A stretch of DNA of 64,000 bases from an uncultured Clostridium sp. (lineage in GTDB: Bacteria > Bacillota > Clostridia > Clostridiales > Clostridiaceae), in the NCBI GenBank assembly GCA_900547475.1, contig URGW01000007.1, positions 33,235 through 97,234 on the forward strand. Direction: 5' to 3'. Made by a program: the position numbers and the translations under genes. Positions 34,192 through 47,031 of this stretch are shown here, piece by piece; position 1 is the first letter of the stretch, and the number at the start of each line of letters is the position of its first letter. Below the pieces are notes generated by a model. The model did no database searches. It saw only the letters and a program-made list of their open reading frames with translations, and had not been told where the DNA came from.

Positions 34192-34572
34192 ATGGAAGAA
34201 AATAATAAGAGAGTGTTTAATTTTTATGGAGAGATAGAAATTCCACAATCATTAATGGCTTTTGTGAGTAGAAGTGAGCGAGCTTTATTTGCTGTAAAGA
34301 CTGTTAGAGATGCGGCATTATTTACAGATAAAAAAGTATTAATATGTGATAAACAAGGTATTACTGGAAAAAAGACTGAGTATTATGCAATACCTTATAA
34401 TAAGATAGTAACTTATGCAATAGAGACAGCAGGGCATTTTGACATTGATTCTGAAATTAAGCTATTTTTAACAGGAGGAATAGAAATAGAAATGCAATTC
34501 TTAAGAGGTAAGAATATGGATCAACTTCTTGGAAAGGTGTTTAATGTTATAAATGAATATGTAACTTTATAA
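34192..34572 (+). CDS. Bacterial PH-domain protein (hypothetical)
   Basis: A 126-residue soluble protein. Residues about 20-120 resemble the bacterial PH domain family (bPH type): SERALFAVKTVRDAALFTDKKVLICD, then YYAIPYNKIVTYAIE. The even beta-strand spacing and a C-terminal helix fit that fold. Members have no established biochemical activity. The ATG has GGGAGGAAT upstream. It is separated from the hbd terminator by about 60 bases and from the next gene by 35. Family assignment is by pattern only. Confidence 0.75.
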   Translation: MEENNKRVFNFYGEIEIPQSLMAFVSRSERALFAVKTVRDAALFTDKKVLICDKQGITGKKTEYYAIPYNKIVTYAIETAGHFDIDSEIKLFLTGGIEIEMQFLRGKNMDQLLGKVFNVINEYVTL

Positions 34573-34607
34573 AAAATTAATTTTAGGCAGAAAGAGAGAA
34601 TAATTTA

Positions 34608-35030
34608 ATGTTATTAGAAACAACAATGAAATATTACGATAAAAAGTATGATTTGAACTGTGCTGAATGTATTCTTGTAGCAGCTAATGAAGAGTATAAC
34701 TTAAATATTTCTAAACAAACTTTAATGACTATGGCATCATTTGGTGGTGGTATGGCTATTGGAAGTACATGTGGGGCAGCAACAGGTGCAATAGCAACTT
34801 TAGGAGTTATGTTTACTGATGATAGAGGGCATAATAGTCCTCATGTAAGAGAAATGACAGGGAAATTTTTAAGGGAATTTAATAGAAGAATGGAAACGTT
34901 GGATTGTATACCTCTAAAGGAAAAGTACTATGATGCTGAGAGAAGGTGTGAAAAGATGATGATAGTATCAGCTGAGGTTCTAGAGGAAATGGTAAATGAA
35001 TATAAACAGTTATACTCAATAAATAGATAA
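34608..35030 (+). CDS. C_GCAxxG_C_C family protein
   Basis: A 140-residue protein of the C_GCAxxG_C_C family, thought to be redox or metal-cluster related. Conserved Cys residues are seen in LNCAEC (about residue 19), in GSTCGAATGA (about residue 55), in TLDCIPL and in RRCEKMM, matching the family name. The function is unknown. The ribosome site is weak (GAAAGAGAG, about ten bases from ATG), so an in-frame start further downstream cannot be excluded. Confidence 0.85.
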   Translation: MLLETTMKYYDKKYDLNCAECILVAANEEYNLNISKQTLMTMASFGGGMAIGSTCGAATGAIATLGVMFTDDRGHNSPHVREMTGKFLREFNRRMETLDCIPLKEKYYDAERRCEKMMIVSAEVLEEMVNEYKQLYSINR

Positions 35031-35204
35031 GTTTAGCAGTCTAAGTTTTATTATTGAAAAATTATATTACTTAATATATTATTAATAAATAGTCTATATT
35101 TATTAATAATAACTTTCTATAGAATATAAAATTATAAATTTAGAAAGAATAAAAAAAATAGAAATTATAATTTTATAAGTTATCATAAATAATGAGGTGT
35201 AAAT

Positions 35205-36128
35205 ATGAATTATACAAATATAAAAGAGAAAGAGAATTCAGTAATATTAGAGAATGTTAAAGATTTTAATATAAAACAAATATTAGAATGTGGTCAATGC
35301 TTTAGATGGGAAAGAATTAGTGATACAAATTACATAATTGTTGCATATAGAAGAGTTATAGAAGTTGTTCAAGAGGGAAGTAAAGTAACAATTTTTAATA
35401 CTACTATGAAGGATTTTGATGAAATCTGGAAGGATTACTTTGATTTAAATGTGAATTATGAAAAAGTAAAAGAAGAATTATCAAAAGATGAGCTTTTAAG
35501 GAAGAGTGTTGAATTTGGTTATGGTATAAGAATATTAAATCAAGATCCTTTTGAAATGTTAATAAGCTTTATAATATCTGCAAGAAATAGTATTCCTTCA
35601 ATAATGAAGACTATTAAAAAGATATCTGAAAGATGGGGAGATAAAATTGAGTATAAAGGAAATGTATATTATGCTTTTCCAACTCCAGAACAATTAAAAG
35701 AAGCAACTTTAGAAGAAATAAAAGAAACTGGAGCATCTTTTAGAAGTAAATACATAATAGATACTATATCAAAAGTTAATTCTGCAATTGAAGCCAAGAA
35801 TAATGGAACTTTAAATGAGGATTTACAACAATTCGATTTAGAATATATAAAGTCACTACCTGTTGATGAGTGTCATAAGGCACTTCAGAATTTTATGGGA
35901 GTAGGAGCTAAAGTTGCTGATTGCATAATGTTATTTTCAATGAGCAAGCATTCAGCTTTTCCAGTTGATGTATGGATAAAGAGGGCAATGATTCATTTTT
36001 ACTTAGCACCAGATGTATCATTAAATAAGATAAGAGTTTTTGGTAGAGATAAATTTGGAGAACTTGCAGGGCTTGCACAACAATACTTATTCTACTATGC
36101 AAGAGAAAATAATATAAAAGTTGAGTAG
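35205..36128 (+). CDS. ogg: 8-oxoguanine DNA glycosylase / AP lyase (OGG1-like)
   Basis: A 307-residue base-excision repair enzyme. The N-terminal OGG domain (ILECGQCFRWERI, about residues 27-39) precedes a helix-hairpin-helix domain. The catalytic Lys lies in SFRSKYI (about residue 186); the HhH NFMGVGAKVADCIMLFSM and the catalytic Asp in FPVDVWIKR follow. This bacterial OGG1-type layout is known in clostridia. The ATG has GAGGTGTAAAT upstream. It stands alone with its own terminator. Confidence 0.93.
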   Translation: MNYTNIKEKENSVILENVKDFNIKQILECGQCFRWERISDTNYIIVAYRRVIEVVQEGSKVTIFNTTMKDFDEIWKDYFDLNVNYEKVKEELSKDELLRKSVEFGYGIRILNQDPFEMLISFIISARNSIPSIMKTIKKISERWGDKIEYKGNVYYAFPTPEQLKEATLEEIKETGASFRSKYIIDTISKVNSAIEAKNNGTLNEDLQQFDLEYIKSLPVDECHKALQNFMGVGAKVADCIMLFSMSKHSAFPVDVWIKRAMIHFYLAPDVSLNKIRVFGRDKFGELAGLAQQYLFYYARENNIKVE

Positions 36129-36172
36129 TTAGGTTTATAAAAAATATTAAGAAGCCAATTTTAGTTTGCAGA

Positions 36173-36227
36173 AAATAACACCGAATAATAATTTGTTTTA
36201 ATTTATTATTCGATGTTATTTTTTTAT
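36173..36227 (+). terminator. Terminator after ogg
   Basis: AATAACACCGAATAATAA pairs with TTATTATTCGATGTTATT (one bulge) and runs into a T-tract. Confidence 0.9.
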
Positions 36228-36325
36228 GAACTATAATTTAATAGATAAAAAATAGGAATATATTTAATAATAAGTGGGGAATATAAGGGAAATGATTAGA
36301 ATTTAATATATTGAGGGAGATTATT

Positions 36326-37390
36326 ATGAATATAAAAAATAAATTAATATCTATTATATCAAGTATATTAGTTTTAAACTTACTTTTCACTGGATGTAGT
36401 AGTACATTAGATAAAGATGTATCTAGCAAAAACATAGTTACTTATGAAGAAAGTTTAAATATTGAAGCCGGTAAAAATCCTGAGAAATTAGATATAGAAA
36501 GTATAATGGGTGAGCTTACATCTGATGAATATTTATCTAGAGTTGTTGGAACAGATGAAAATACTAAATCAGAAGAGTTTATAAAAAATTACTTTGAAGC
36601 TGTAGGCTTAGATCCATTTAATAATGGTAGTTTTTATCATGAAGTTTATTTAAATAAAGAAATGAGAGCTATATTTAATCCTAATGAAGAGAATAACAAT
36701 AAGATAAATAATATTATTGGAGTAATAAAGGGAAAGGATAGTTCTAAAGCAGTTGTAATTTCTGCCCATCTTGATCATGTTACTGTAAGAGAAAGGGTAG
36801 AAGAAACATCTAATAGTGAGGATTCAAAAATAAAAGTAACAAAAATCGAAGGAGCTATTGATAATGCTTCGGGAATAGCAGTATTACTTGAATCAGCTAA
36901 AGATTTAACTAAGTATTATAAAGATGAAAAACCTGAACACGATATAATTTTTGCTGCCTTTAATGCAGAAGAATTAGGATTAATAGGGAGTTCGAAATTT
37001 GTAGAAGAATTTAAAGGTAATTATGAAGATTGGTATAATATAAATATTGATTGTGTAGGAATGAAGGGCAATGAAGGTTTAGCCGTTAAAAATACTAGCC
37101 CATTATGTGAAGAATTATATGATGATTTTATAGAGGTATTAGATGAGGATAAAATTTATTATGAAATGGTTCCATATGCTAGAAATGAAGATGGTAGAAT
37201 AGTAGGTAGTAGTGATCATATGTCATTTAGAAGAGGTAATGATGCATCTTTAGTCATTGGGCAAGATGGAATAGTTGGAATTGTTCATAGTGAAGCAGAT
37301 AATATATCTATAGTTGATTTTGAATTGATAGAGAGTATTAAAGATGCTTTAGTTGATTTTATAGTAAAAAGTGATAATAAAATTTATTAA
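36326..37390 (+). CDS. M28-family zinc metallopeptidase lipoprotein
   Basis: A 354-residue secreted lipoprotein. The signal peptide ends in the lipobox LLFTGCSS (Cys about residue 25). The metal ligands of M28 aminopeptidases are visible: SAHLDHV, GAIDNASGIAVLLE, FNAEELGLIGS, NIDCVGMKG and a late HSEAD. It probably trims extracellular peptides for nutrition. ATG 36326 has GAGGGAGAT upstream; an earlier TTG/ATG would extend the signal peptide without a site. Substrate not predictable. Confidence 0.92.
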   Translation: MNIKNKLISIISSILVLNLLFTGCSSTLDKDVSSKNIVTYEESLNIEAGKNPEKLDIESIMGELTSDEYLSRVVGTDENTKSEEFIKNYFEAVGLDPFNNGSFYHEVYLNKEMRAIFNPNEENNNKINNIIGVIKGKDSSKAVVISAHLDHVTVRERVEETSNSEDSKIKVTKIEGAIDNASGIAVLLESAKDLTKYYKDEKPEHDIIFAAFNAEELGLIGSSKFVEEFKGNYEDWYNINIDCVGMKGNEGLAVKNTSPLCEELYDDFIEVLDEDKIYYEMVPYARNEDGRIVGSSDHMSFRRGNDASLVIGQDGIVGIVHSEADNISIVDFELIESIKDALVDFIVKSDNKIY

Positions 37391-37403
37391 AATTTATTAT
37401 TAA

Positions 37404-37441
37404 GGAGTCTTATGAATTTATTTTATAAGGCTCTTTTTATA
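37404..37441 (+). terminator. Terminator after M28 peptidase
   Basis: GGAGTCTTAT pairs with ATAAGGCTC (G-T tolerant), followed by TTTTTATATTT. Confidence 0.75.
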
Positions 37442-37643
37442 TTTAAAAATAAGGGAGATTTAGGCTTTTTATTTGATAATAAATAAGAATAATTTATCTA
37501 ATTTTAAGGAAATATGTCTTATAATACAAAACAATTTATATAAACAAAATTATCAGAATATTACAAAAAAACAACTTGAAAATGGAAAAATATTGTATAA
37601 TTAGAATTGGGATACAGCGAACAATAAACAGGGGAGTGATGAT

Positions 37644-39131
37644 ATGTTTAAGTTTGAAACTCAGCTTAAAAAATTAAAGCATGAGGTATTAACAGAGGTA
37701 GCAAAGCTTGCTAAAAATGATGATATAACTTTAGAAAGTATTGAGAAAGTTCCTTATGAAGTTATTAAGGGAGATGTAGCACATTATAGGTGTTGCGTTT
37801 ATAAAGAAAGAGCTATAGTTTTAGAAAGAGCTAAGCTTGCAGCTGGATATTTAGCAAATGGTGATAATGCAGAAGAATCATTAATAGATATTAAGCCAGA
37901 TGAGCAAATTATTTATGTTATAGAGGCAGCTTGTGATAGATGTCCTATAAATAAATTTAATGTAACAGATTCATGTAGAAACTGTATTGCACATAGATGT
38001 AAAGAAGCATGTAATTTTGGTGCAATAACAATTGTTAATGGACGAGCATATATAAATCAAGAGCTATGTAAAGAATGTGGAGGATGTAAAAAAGCATGTC
38101 CTTATGATGCTATATCAGAAGTGATGAGGCCTTGTAAGAAAGCATGTCCAACAGGTGCTTTAGATATAAATCAAGATGATAGAAGAGCTATGATTAAAGA
38201 AGAGATTTGTGTTAATTGTGGTTCATGCATGAGGTCATGTCCATTTGGAGCTATTTCAGACAAAAGCTTAATAGTTCCAGTTGCAAAGAGATTAGCTAGA
38301 CATAGAAAAATGTATGCAGTAGTTGCACCTGCTATAACAGGGCAATTTGGACCAACAATGAATTATGGAAAAATAAGAAATGCAATTAAAGCTATTGGAT
38401 TTGAAGATATGATAGAGGCAGCATTGGGAGCAGATGCAGTTACAGTTAATGAAGCTAATGAATTTGTAGAAAGAATGGAAAGAGGAGATAAATATATGAC
38501 AAACTCCTGTTGTCCAGGATTCTTAAGTTTTATTGAGAAGGTTAATCCAACAGAAAAGAATAGAGTTTCAGGAACAGTTTCTCCAATGGTTGCAGCAGCT
38601 AGATATATTAAGAAAAATGATCCAGAAGCAAAGGTTGTATTTATAGGACCTTGTACAGCTAAAAAGGGAGAAGCAGTTAGGATAGGAATAGCTGATGCTG
38701 TTGATTATGTTTTAACATTTGAAGAGTTGCTTGCTTTATTTGAAGCATTTGAGGTTAATCCGTTTGAGTGTGAAGAGGAGAATGTTAATGATGCATCTAT
38801 ATTTGGAAGAGGATTTGGTGCAGCAGGTGGTTTAACAGCTGCTATTAAGAACTATTTACAAGATTCCGGAGTAAATGTTGAGTTTAAACCAGTTCAAGTT
38901 TCAGGGCTTGATTGTAAAAAGACTATGATGCTTGCTAAAATGGGAAAACTACCAGGAAACTTTATTGAAGGTATGATGTGTGAAGGTGGATGTATTAATG
39001 GTGCAGGAGCAATAGTGCCTCCGCTTAGAGCAAAAGCTGCATTTAATAAGATTAATAATGGAACAACAATTAAGGCAGTTCTTAAAAATGAAGCACTTAG
39101 TAAGTTTGATGATGTTGATTTAGAAAGATAA
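37644..39131 (+). CDS. [FeFe]-hydrogenase, group B-like, with ferredoxin-type clusters
   Basis: A 495-residue iron-sulfur enzyme. The N-terminal third holds several cluster-binding Cys sets, including CDRCPINKF, CKECGGCKKACP and CVNCGSCMRSCP. H-cluster motifs follow: TNSCCPGF (L1), GPCTAKKGE (L2) and EGMMCEGGCINGAG (L3). All four cluster cysteines are present. L3 reads CEGGC rather than the CPGGC of the classic group A enzymes, as in group B. It could evolve or consume H2 with ferredoxin, fitting the fermentative context. Maturases HydEFG are not in the window. Catalytic bias cannot be predicted. Confidence 0.88.
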   Translation: MFKFETQLKKLKHEVLTEVAKLAKNDDITLESIEKVPYEVIKGDVAHYRCCVYKERAIVLERAKLAAGYLANGDNAEESLIDIKPDEQIIYVIEAACDRCPINKFNVTDSCRNCIAHRCKEACNFGAITIVNGRAYINQELCKECGGCKKACPYDAISEVMRPCKKACPTGALDINQDDRRAMIKEEICVNCGSCMRSCPFGAISDKSLIVPVAKRLARHRKMYAVVAPAITGQFGPTMNYGKIRNAIKAIGFEDMIEAALGADAVTVNEANEFVERMERGDKYMTNSCCPGFLSFIEKVNPTEKNRVSGTVSPMVAAARYIKKNDPEAKVVFIGPCTAKKGEAVRIGIADAVDYVLTFEELLALFEAFEVNPFECEEENVNDASIFGRGFGAAGGLTAAIKNYLQDSGVNVEFKPVQVSGLDCKKTMMLAKMGKLPGNFIEGMMCEGGCINGAGAIVPPLRAKAAFNKINNGTTIKAVLKNEALSKFDDVDLER

Positions 39132-39172
39132 TAAATTACTTTGAAAAAAGGGGAAATTTGAAAAAAATGACT

Positions 39173-39216
39173 AGCTATGAGTTTATGATTTTTAAAGTAA
39201 ATTCATAGCTTTTATA
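39173..39216 (+). terminator. Terminator after hydrogenase gene
   Basis: AGCTATGAGTTTA pairs with TAAATTCATAGCT and is followed by TTTATAAG. The remaining gap holds the groESL promoter and CIRCE. Confidence 0.8.
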
Positions 39217-39347
39217 AGATAATAATTGAATATAAGTTTGCATAATAAAAATATTAGAAAAATAATGGAAATCAAAGTAAATCGAAAATAAATTAGAATA
39301 ATTAGTAATATTTGACCTTAGTAAGGTAATAATATAGAAAGTAATTG

Positions 39348-39376
39348 TTGAAAGATTACAGCTAAAATTATATTAT
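39348..39376 (+). promoter_or_regulatory. Promoter of groES-groEL
   Basis: TTGAAA (39348-39353), 17-base spacer, TATTAT (39371-39376), with the CIRCE element over the start region. Confidence 0.75.
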
Positions 39377-39389
39377 AAATATAAAGATA

Positions 39390-39416
39390 TTAGCACTCTA
39401 ATGAAGTGAGTGCTAA
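39390..39416 (+). promoter_or_regulatory. CIRCE element (HrcA operator)
   Basis: A perfect TTAGCACTC-N9-GAGTGCTAA inverted repeat just upstream of groES. HrcA represses at normal temperature and is released on heat or folding stress. hrcA is not in the window. Confidence 0.99.
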
Positions 39417-39442
39417 AAAGAAAAATATAGGAGGGTTTATTT

Positions 39443-41373
<1,931 letters not shown>

Positions 41374-41413
41374 TTAAGTACAAAATAAATAATATTTATA
41401 AATATATGTGATT

Positions 41414-41445
41414 GGGAGGATTCAAATTTGAATCCTCCCTTTATT
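41414..41445 (+). terminator. Terminator of groES-groEL
   Basis: GGGAGGATTCAAA pairs perfectly with TTTGAATCCTCCC and is followed by TTTATTG. Confidence 0.92.
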
Positions 41446-41597
41446 GTGTATAAAAATTTGTATATGTGTTAATTATATTAAAATATAGAAAATATTAATA
41501 TAAAGGATCTGTATAACCGATATACTATCTAATCTAAGAGTAGATTAATTTTCATTAATTAAGTAATATTTTATTAGAATAAGGGGGAGTAATTAAA

Positions 41598-42341
41598 ATG
41601 GTTTTAATAATATTATTAGGATTGATAATAGGAAGTTTTCTAAATGTTTGTATATATAGGATTTCTAGAGATGAATCAATATTTTTTCCACAATCACATT
41701 GTACAAGTTGTGGATATAGTTTAAAACCTAAGGATTTGATTCCAGTTTTTAGTTATATATTTTTAGGTGGCAAATGTAGAAGGTGTAAAGAAAAGATATC
41801 AATAAGATATCCTTTAGTTGAAACTTTAAATGCATGTTTGTATTTATTAATTTATTTGAAATATGGATTTACTTTAGATTTTTTTAAATTTTGTTTATTT
41901 GCATCATTATTAATAGTGATAGGATTTATTGATTTTGAAACTAAATATGTGTACAATTCAACAGTTATATTTGGCGTGGTTTCAGGGGTTTTATTTGATA
42001 TGTTAATATGGGTAGAAACTAAAACAATGCCTTGGAATTACATAGTTGGAGCATTTATAGGATTTGGAGTTATTTACCTTATAGTAATTTTAACTCATGG
42101 AATGGGGGAGGGGGATATTGATATTGCTTTAATTTGTGGGCTATTTTTAGGTGTTGAAGGTATTGTAGTTGCTTTATTTATAGCTATAATTATTGGTGGA
42201 ATTGTTGCTGGATTAATTTTAATTTTTAAGCTTAAGAATAAAAAAGATGAAATAGCATTTGTACCTTATTTGGCAATTGGAGGGATAATAGCAAGTCTTT
42301 ATGGAAGTTTATTAATAGAAATGTATTTTAAAAGTTTTTAG
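41598..42341 (+). CDS. Prepilin peptidase (A24 family)
   Basis: A 247-residue membrane aspartic protease that cleaves and N-methylates type IV prepilins. GSFLNVCIYRI at the N-terminus and two zinc-type Cys pairs (HCTSCG and CRRCK) mark the full-length bifunctional PilD/ComC form. The catalytic Asp residues lie in GFIDFETKYV and the GEGDIDIAL region. About seven membrane helices. The ATG has AGGGGGAG upstream. No pilin or pilus assembly gene is in the window, so its substrates are encoded elsewhere. Confidence 0.93.
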   Translation: MVLIILLGLIIGSFLNVCIYRISRDESIFFPQSHCTSCGYSLKPKDLIPVFSYIFLGGKCRRCKEKISIRYPLVETLNACLYLLIYLKYGFTLDFFKFCLFASLLIVIGFIDFETKYVYNSTVIFGVVSGVLFDMLIWVETKTMPWNYIVGAFIGFGVIYLIVILTHGMGEGDIDIALICGLFLGVEGIVVALFIAIIIGGIVAGLILIFKLKNKKDEIAFVPYLAIGGIIASLYGSLLIEMYFKSF

Positions 42342-42429
42342 TATTAGCTTTAAATTAAATAATAAAAATTAGTATTATAAAATTAATATAAAAATATATT
42401 ATTCATATTTATTCATTGAAATTGATGTA

Positions 42430-42458
42430 TTGACAAGCTATATTGTATAAACTATAAT
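42430..42458 (+). promoter_or_regulatory. Promoter of guaB leader
   Basis: Perfect TTGACA (42430-42435), 17-base spacer, perfect TATAAT (42453-42458). A PurBox-like sequence AACACGAATAAT lies just downstream (42474-42485) and recurs at 42577-42588 after the aptamer. Confidence 0.85.
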
Positions 42459-42490
42459 AATAAAAAGCAAAAAAACACGAATAATAAAAC

Positions 42491-42556
42491 AACTCATATA
42501 AACCCTGAATATGGCAGGGTGTTTCTACTGAAAACCTTAAATTTTCATCTATGAGT
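42491..42556 (+). promoter_or_regulatory. Purine riboswitch (guanine-type, variant core)
   Basis: P1 ACTCAT/ATGAGT encloses P2 (CCCTG/CAGGG, loop AATATGG) and P3 (GAAAA/TTTTC, loop CCTTAAA), with GTTTCTAC between. J3/1 reads ATCT instead of the usual GACT, so the ligand-pairing C is kept but its two 5' neighbours differ. It precedes guaB with a terminator, consistent with guanine repression of GMP synthesis. Confidence 0.88.
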
Positions 42557-42597
42557 GAATTTAATATATTTTTTTAAACACGAATAATTTGTGAAAT

Positions 42598-42654
42598 AAA
42601 AGCATATTAATGTTCACTTATAGAAAGCGGACTTAATATGCTTATTTTTATTTG
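42598..42654 (+). terminator. Expression-platform terminator of guaB riboswitch
   Basis: AAGCATATTAA pairs with TTAATATGCTT with a large internal loop and is followed by ATTTTTATTT. Confidence 0.8.
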
Positions 42655-42733
42655 GTGGTTTCCTAAAATTACTAAGTAAGAATTGCATTTATCACATATA
42701 TAGAAAGAAAAATAATAATGATAGGAGAGATGA

Positions 42734-44191
<1,458 letters not shown>

Positions 44192-44205
44192 TTATTTAGT
44201 TAGAA

Positions 44206-44278
44206 GAAAATAATAAGTAGATGATAGTTGAGGGAATTATGAATGGATTTGAGCCCTTAACTATTATCTGTTATTTAT
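44206..44278. repeat. Imperfect long hairpin between guaB and guaA
   Basis: AGATGATAGTTGAGGG pairs with CCCTTAACTATTATCTG (one bulge), with further flanking pairing AATAA/TTATT and no T-run. It may attenuate or stabilise the guaB message; guaA has its own strong ribosome site downstream. Confidence 0.5.
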
Positions 44279-44360
44279 AAATGAGAAATATAATTCTATT
44301 TTTGTTGAAAAATGTATAATTTTACGAGATAATTAAAGAAAAAACATTAGGAGGATTCTA

Positions 44361-45902
44361 ATGAGTAGAGAATTAGTATTAGTACTTGACTTTGGCGGTC
44401 AATATAACCAGTTAATTGCAAGAAGAGTTAGAGAGTGTAATGTATATTGTGAAGTTCATCCTTATAATTTAAGTGTTGAAAAGATAAAAGAAATGAACCC
44501 AAAGGGAATAATCTTCACTGGAGGACCAAACAGTGTATATGGTGAAAATTCTCCTTTATGTGATAAAGCAGTATTTGAATTAGGAATACCTGTACTTGGT
44601 ATTTGTTATGGTTCACAACTTATGGCACATGTTCTAGGAGGAAGTGTTGCAACTGCTCCAGTAAGTGAATATGGTAAAACTGTAGTAAAAGTTGATAATG
44701 AATCAAAATTATTTGAGGGTGTACATGAAACAACAATTTGTTGGATGAGTCACACAGATTACATAGAAAAATCTCCAGAAGGATTTAAAATAATAGGTGA
44801 TACTCCAGTTTGTCCAGTAGCAGCTATGGAGTGTGAAGAAAAGAATCTTTATGCAGTTCAATTCCATCCAGAAGTTATGCATACTGTAGAAGGAACTAAG
44901 ATGTTATCAAACTTTGTTTATAACATTTGTAAATGTTCAGGAGATTGGAAGATGGATTCATTTGTTGAAAAGACAATTGAAGAAATAAGAGAAAAAGTAG
45001 GAAATGGTAGAGCACTATGTGCATTATCAGGTGGAGTTGATTCATCTGTTGCTGCAGTACTTTTATCAAAAGCAATTGGTAAGCAATTAACTTGTGTATT
45101 TGTTGATCATGGTCTACTTAGAAAAAATGAAGGTGATGAAGTAGAAGCTATATTTGGACCAGAAGGGCAATATGACTTAAACTTCATAAGAGTAAATGCT
45201 CAAGAAAGATTCTATGAAAAGTTAGCTGGAGTAGAAGATCCAGAAACTAAGAGAAAAATAATCGGTGAAGAATTTATAAGGGTATTTGAAGAAGAAGCTA
45301 AAAAGATTGGAGCTGTGGACTTCTTAGTTCAAGGTACAATTTATCCAGATATAATTGAAAGTGGATTAGGTGAATCTGCAGTTATTAAGTCTCATCATAA
45401 TGTTGGAGGACTTCCTGATTACGTTGATTTTAAAGAAATAATAGAACCATTAAGATTATTATTTAAAGATGAAGTTAGAAAAGCAGGTTTAGAACTTGGA
45501 ATTCCTGAAAAGTTAGTATACAGACAACCATTCCCAGGGCCAGGACTTGGTATAAGAATAATTGGTGAGGTAACAGCTGAAAAAGTAAGAATAGTTCAAG
45601 ATGCTGATGCAATTTACAGAGAAGAAATTGCTAATGCTGGATTAGATAAAACTATAGGACAATATTTTGCAGCCTTAACTAATATGAGATCAGTTGGAGT
45701 TATGGGTGATGAAAGAACTTATGATTATGCAATTGCTTTAAGAGCAGTAACTACAAGTGACTTTATGACAGCAGAATCTGCGGATCTTCCATGGGAAGTT
45801 CTTGGAAAAGTAACAACTAGAATAGTTAATGAAGTTAATGGGGTTAATAGAGTAATGTACGATTGTACAGGAAAACCACCAGCAACTATTGAATTTGAAT
45901 AA
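44361..45902 (+). CDS. guaA: GMP synthase (glutamine-hydrolysing)
   Basis: A 513-residue bifunctional enzyme converting XMP to GMP with ATP and glutamine. The N-terminal class I amidotransferase has [16 protein letters not shown] with the nucleophilic Cys, plus the catalytic FHPEV. The ATP pyrophosphatase P-loop is [15 protein letters not shown]. The C-terminal dimerisation domain ends [12 protein letters not shown] as usual. The ATG has AGGAGGAT upstream. Pathway partner of guaB; a strong terminator follows. Confidence 0.99.
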   Translation: MSRELVLVLDFGGQYNQLIARRVRECNVYCEVHPYNLSVEKIKEMNPKGIIFTGGPNSVYGENSPLCDKAVFELGIPVLGICYGSQLMAHVLGGSVATAPVSEYGKTVVKVDNESKLFEGVHETTICWMSHTDYIEKSPEGFKIIGDTPVCPVAAMECEEKNLYAVQFHPEVMHTVEGTKMLSNFVYNICKCSGDWKMDSFVEKTIEEIREKVGNGRALCALSGGVDSSVAAVLLSKAIGKQLTCVFVDHGLLRKNEGDEVEAIFGPEGQYDLNFIRVNAQERFYEKLAGVEDPETKRKIIGEEFIRVFEEEAKKIGAVDFLVQGTIYPDIIESGLGESAVIKSHHNVGGLPDYVDFKEIIEPLRLLFKDEVRKAGLELGIPEKLVYRQPFPGPGLGIRIIGEVTAEKVRIVQDADAIYREEIANAGLDKTIGQYFAALTNMRSVGVMGDERTYDYAIALRAVTTSDFMTAESADLPWEVLGKVTTRIVNEVNGVNRVMYDCTGKPPATIEFE

Positions 45903-45908
45903 ATAATT

Positions 45909-45957
45909 AAATTGCTACAAATGTGTACTTTTACATGTTTGTAGCAATTTTTTTGTT
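45909..45957 (+). terminator. Terminator after guaA
   Basis: AATTGCTACAAA pairs with TTTGTAGCAATT and is followed by a T-run. Confidence 0.92.
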
Positions 45958-46112
45958 ATGTAACTATAAAAATACTATTATGTTTATAGATATAATTATT
46001 AATTAATTGGAAAAAGTAGATAAAGATATTATAATAAAAGTTGAACATTATTAGAAAGAATTATATATACAAATATATTTTAGATATTTATGAAGGCTGG
46101 TAAGGAGATATT

Positions 46113-46928
46113 ATGAATAATATTTTTAAAAGGTGGAAAATCTCATTAGTGATATTAGGAATTGTAGTTGGAATAAGATTTTTAACTATTAATGGAAAAA
46201 GTAAAGTAGAAAAAGATGATTCTAATGATAGTATAAATAATAGTAGTGAAGTACTATTGTCAAGTTTAGATGAAAAAAGTTTAGAATATGAAGATATGGA
46301 AAGCGATTATAAGGAGTTAGAATATTTAGAGAGTATATTAAACAATCAGTACTTTGTTTTAATTAACAGGGATAATAGATTAGATAAAAGTTATGTTCCT
46401 AGCAATTTGAAAAAATCTGAAGCGAAATTTTTAGAATATGTTCAGGATAATAACTTAGAAAGTGCTACATCAGCTGCAGCAAAAAAAATGTTTGATGCAG
46501 CAGCACAAGATGGTATTTCATTAATTGGAGTCTCTGGATATAGGAGTTATAGTTTACAAAAGAAATTATATGAAGCTAGAGTTAGGGAAAAAGGAGAAGA
46601 AAAAACACGTGCTTATACTGCAGAGCCAGGTGCTTCAGAGCATCAAAGTGGACTAGCTATAGATATTTTATGTAATGAGTATCAGACTTTAGATGAAGGT
46701 TTTGAAAATACAGATGCATTTACATGGCTTACTGAAAATTGTTATAAGTATGGTTTTATATTAAGATATTTAAAGGGTAAGGAGGATATTACAGGATATA
46801 ATTATGAGCCTTGGCATTTTAGATATATTGGAAATGAAGAGATAGCGGAATATATAATGAATAGAGGATTAACTTTTGAGGAATATATAAATGAAGTGAA
46901 AAATAAAATTGATGAATTAAAAAAATAG
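46113..46928 (+). CDS. D-alanyl-D-alanine carboxypeptidase, VanY/M15B type
   Basis: A 271-residue membrane-anchored peptidoglycan hydrolase. A single hydrophobic anchor (about residues 10-26) and an acidic linker precede the M15B domain. Zinc and catalytic motifs are seen: SGYRSYSLQ, SEHQSGLAIDI (SxHxxGxAxD) and EPWHFRYIG (WHxR). It removes terminal D-Ala or trims peptide stems outside the membrane. The ATG has AAGGAGAT upstream. No vancomycin-resistance genes are adjacent, so a housekeeping role is likely. Confidence 0.93.
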   Translation: MNNIFKRWKISLVILGIVVGIRFLTINGKSKVEKDDSNDSINNSSEVLLSSLDEKSLEYEDMESDYKELEYLESILNNQYFVLINRDNRLDKSYVPSNLKKSEAKFLEYVQDNNLESATSAAAKKMFDAAAQDGISLIGVSGYRSYSLQKKLYEARVREKGEEKTRAYTAEPGASEHQSGLAIDILCNEYQTLDEGFENTDAFTWLTENCYKYGFILRYLKGKEDITGYNYEPWHFRYIGNEEIAEYIMNRGLTFEEYINEVKNKIDELKK

Positions 46929-47031
46929 AGAGAAAGTGAAAAAATACTAAAAATATGTTTTTAGTAACCATAAATGTAATAATATGGTATAATGATTACA
47001 AAACTAAGTGTAAATTGGGAGGGGTACATTT

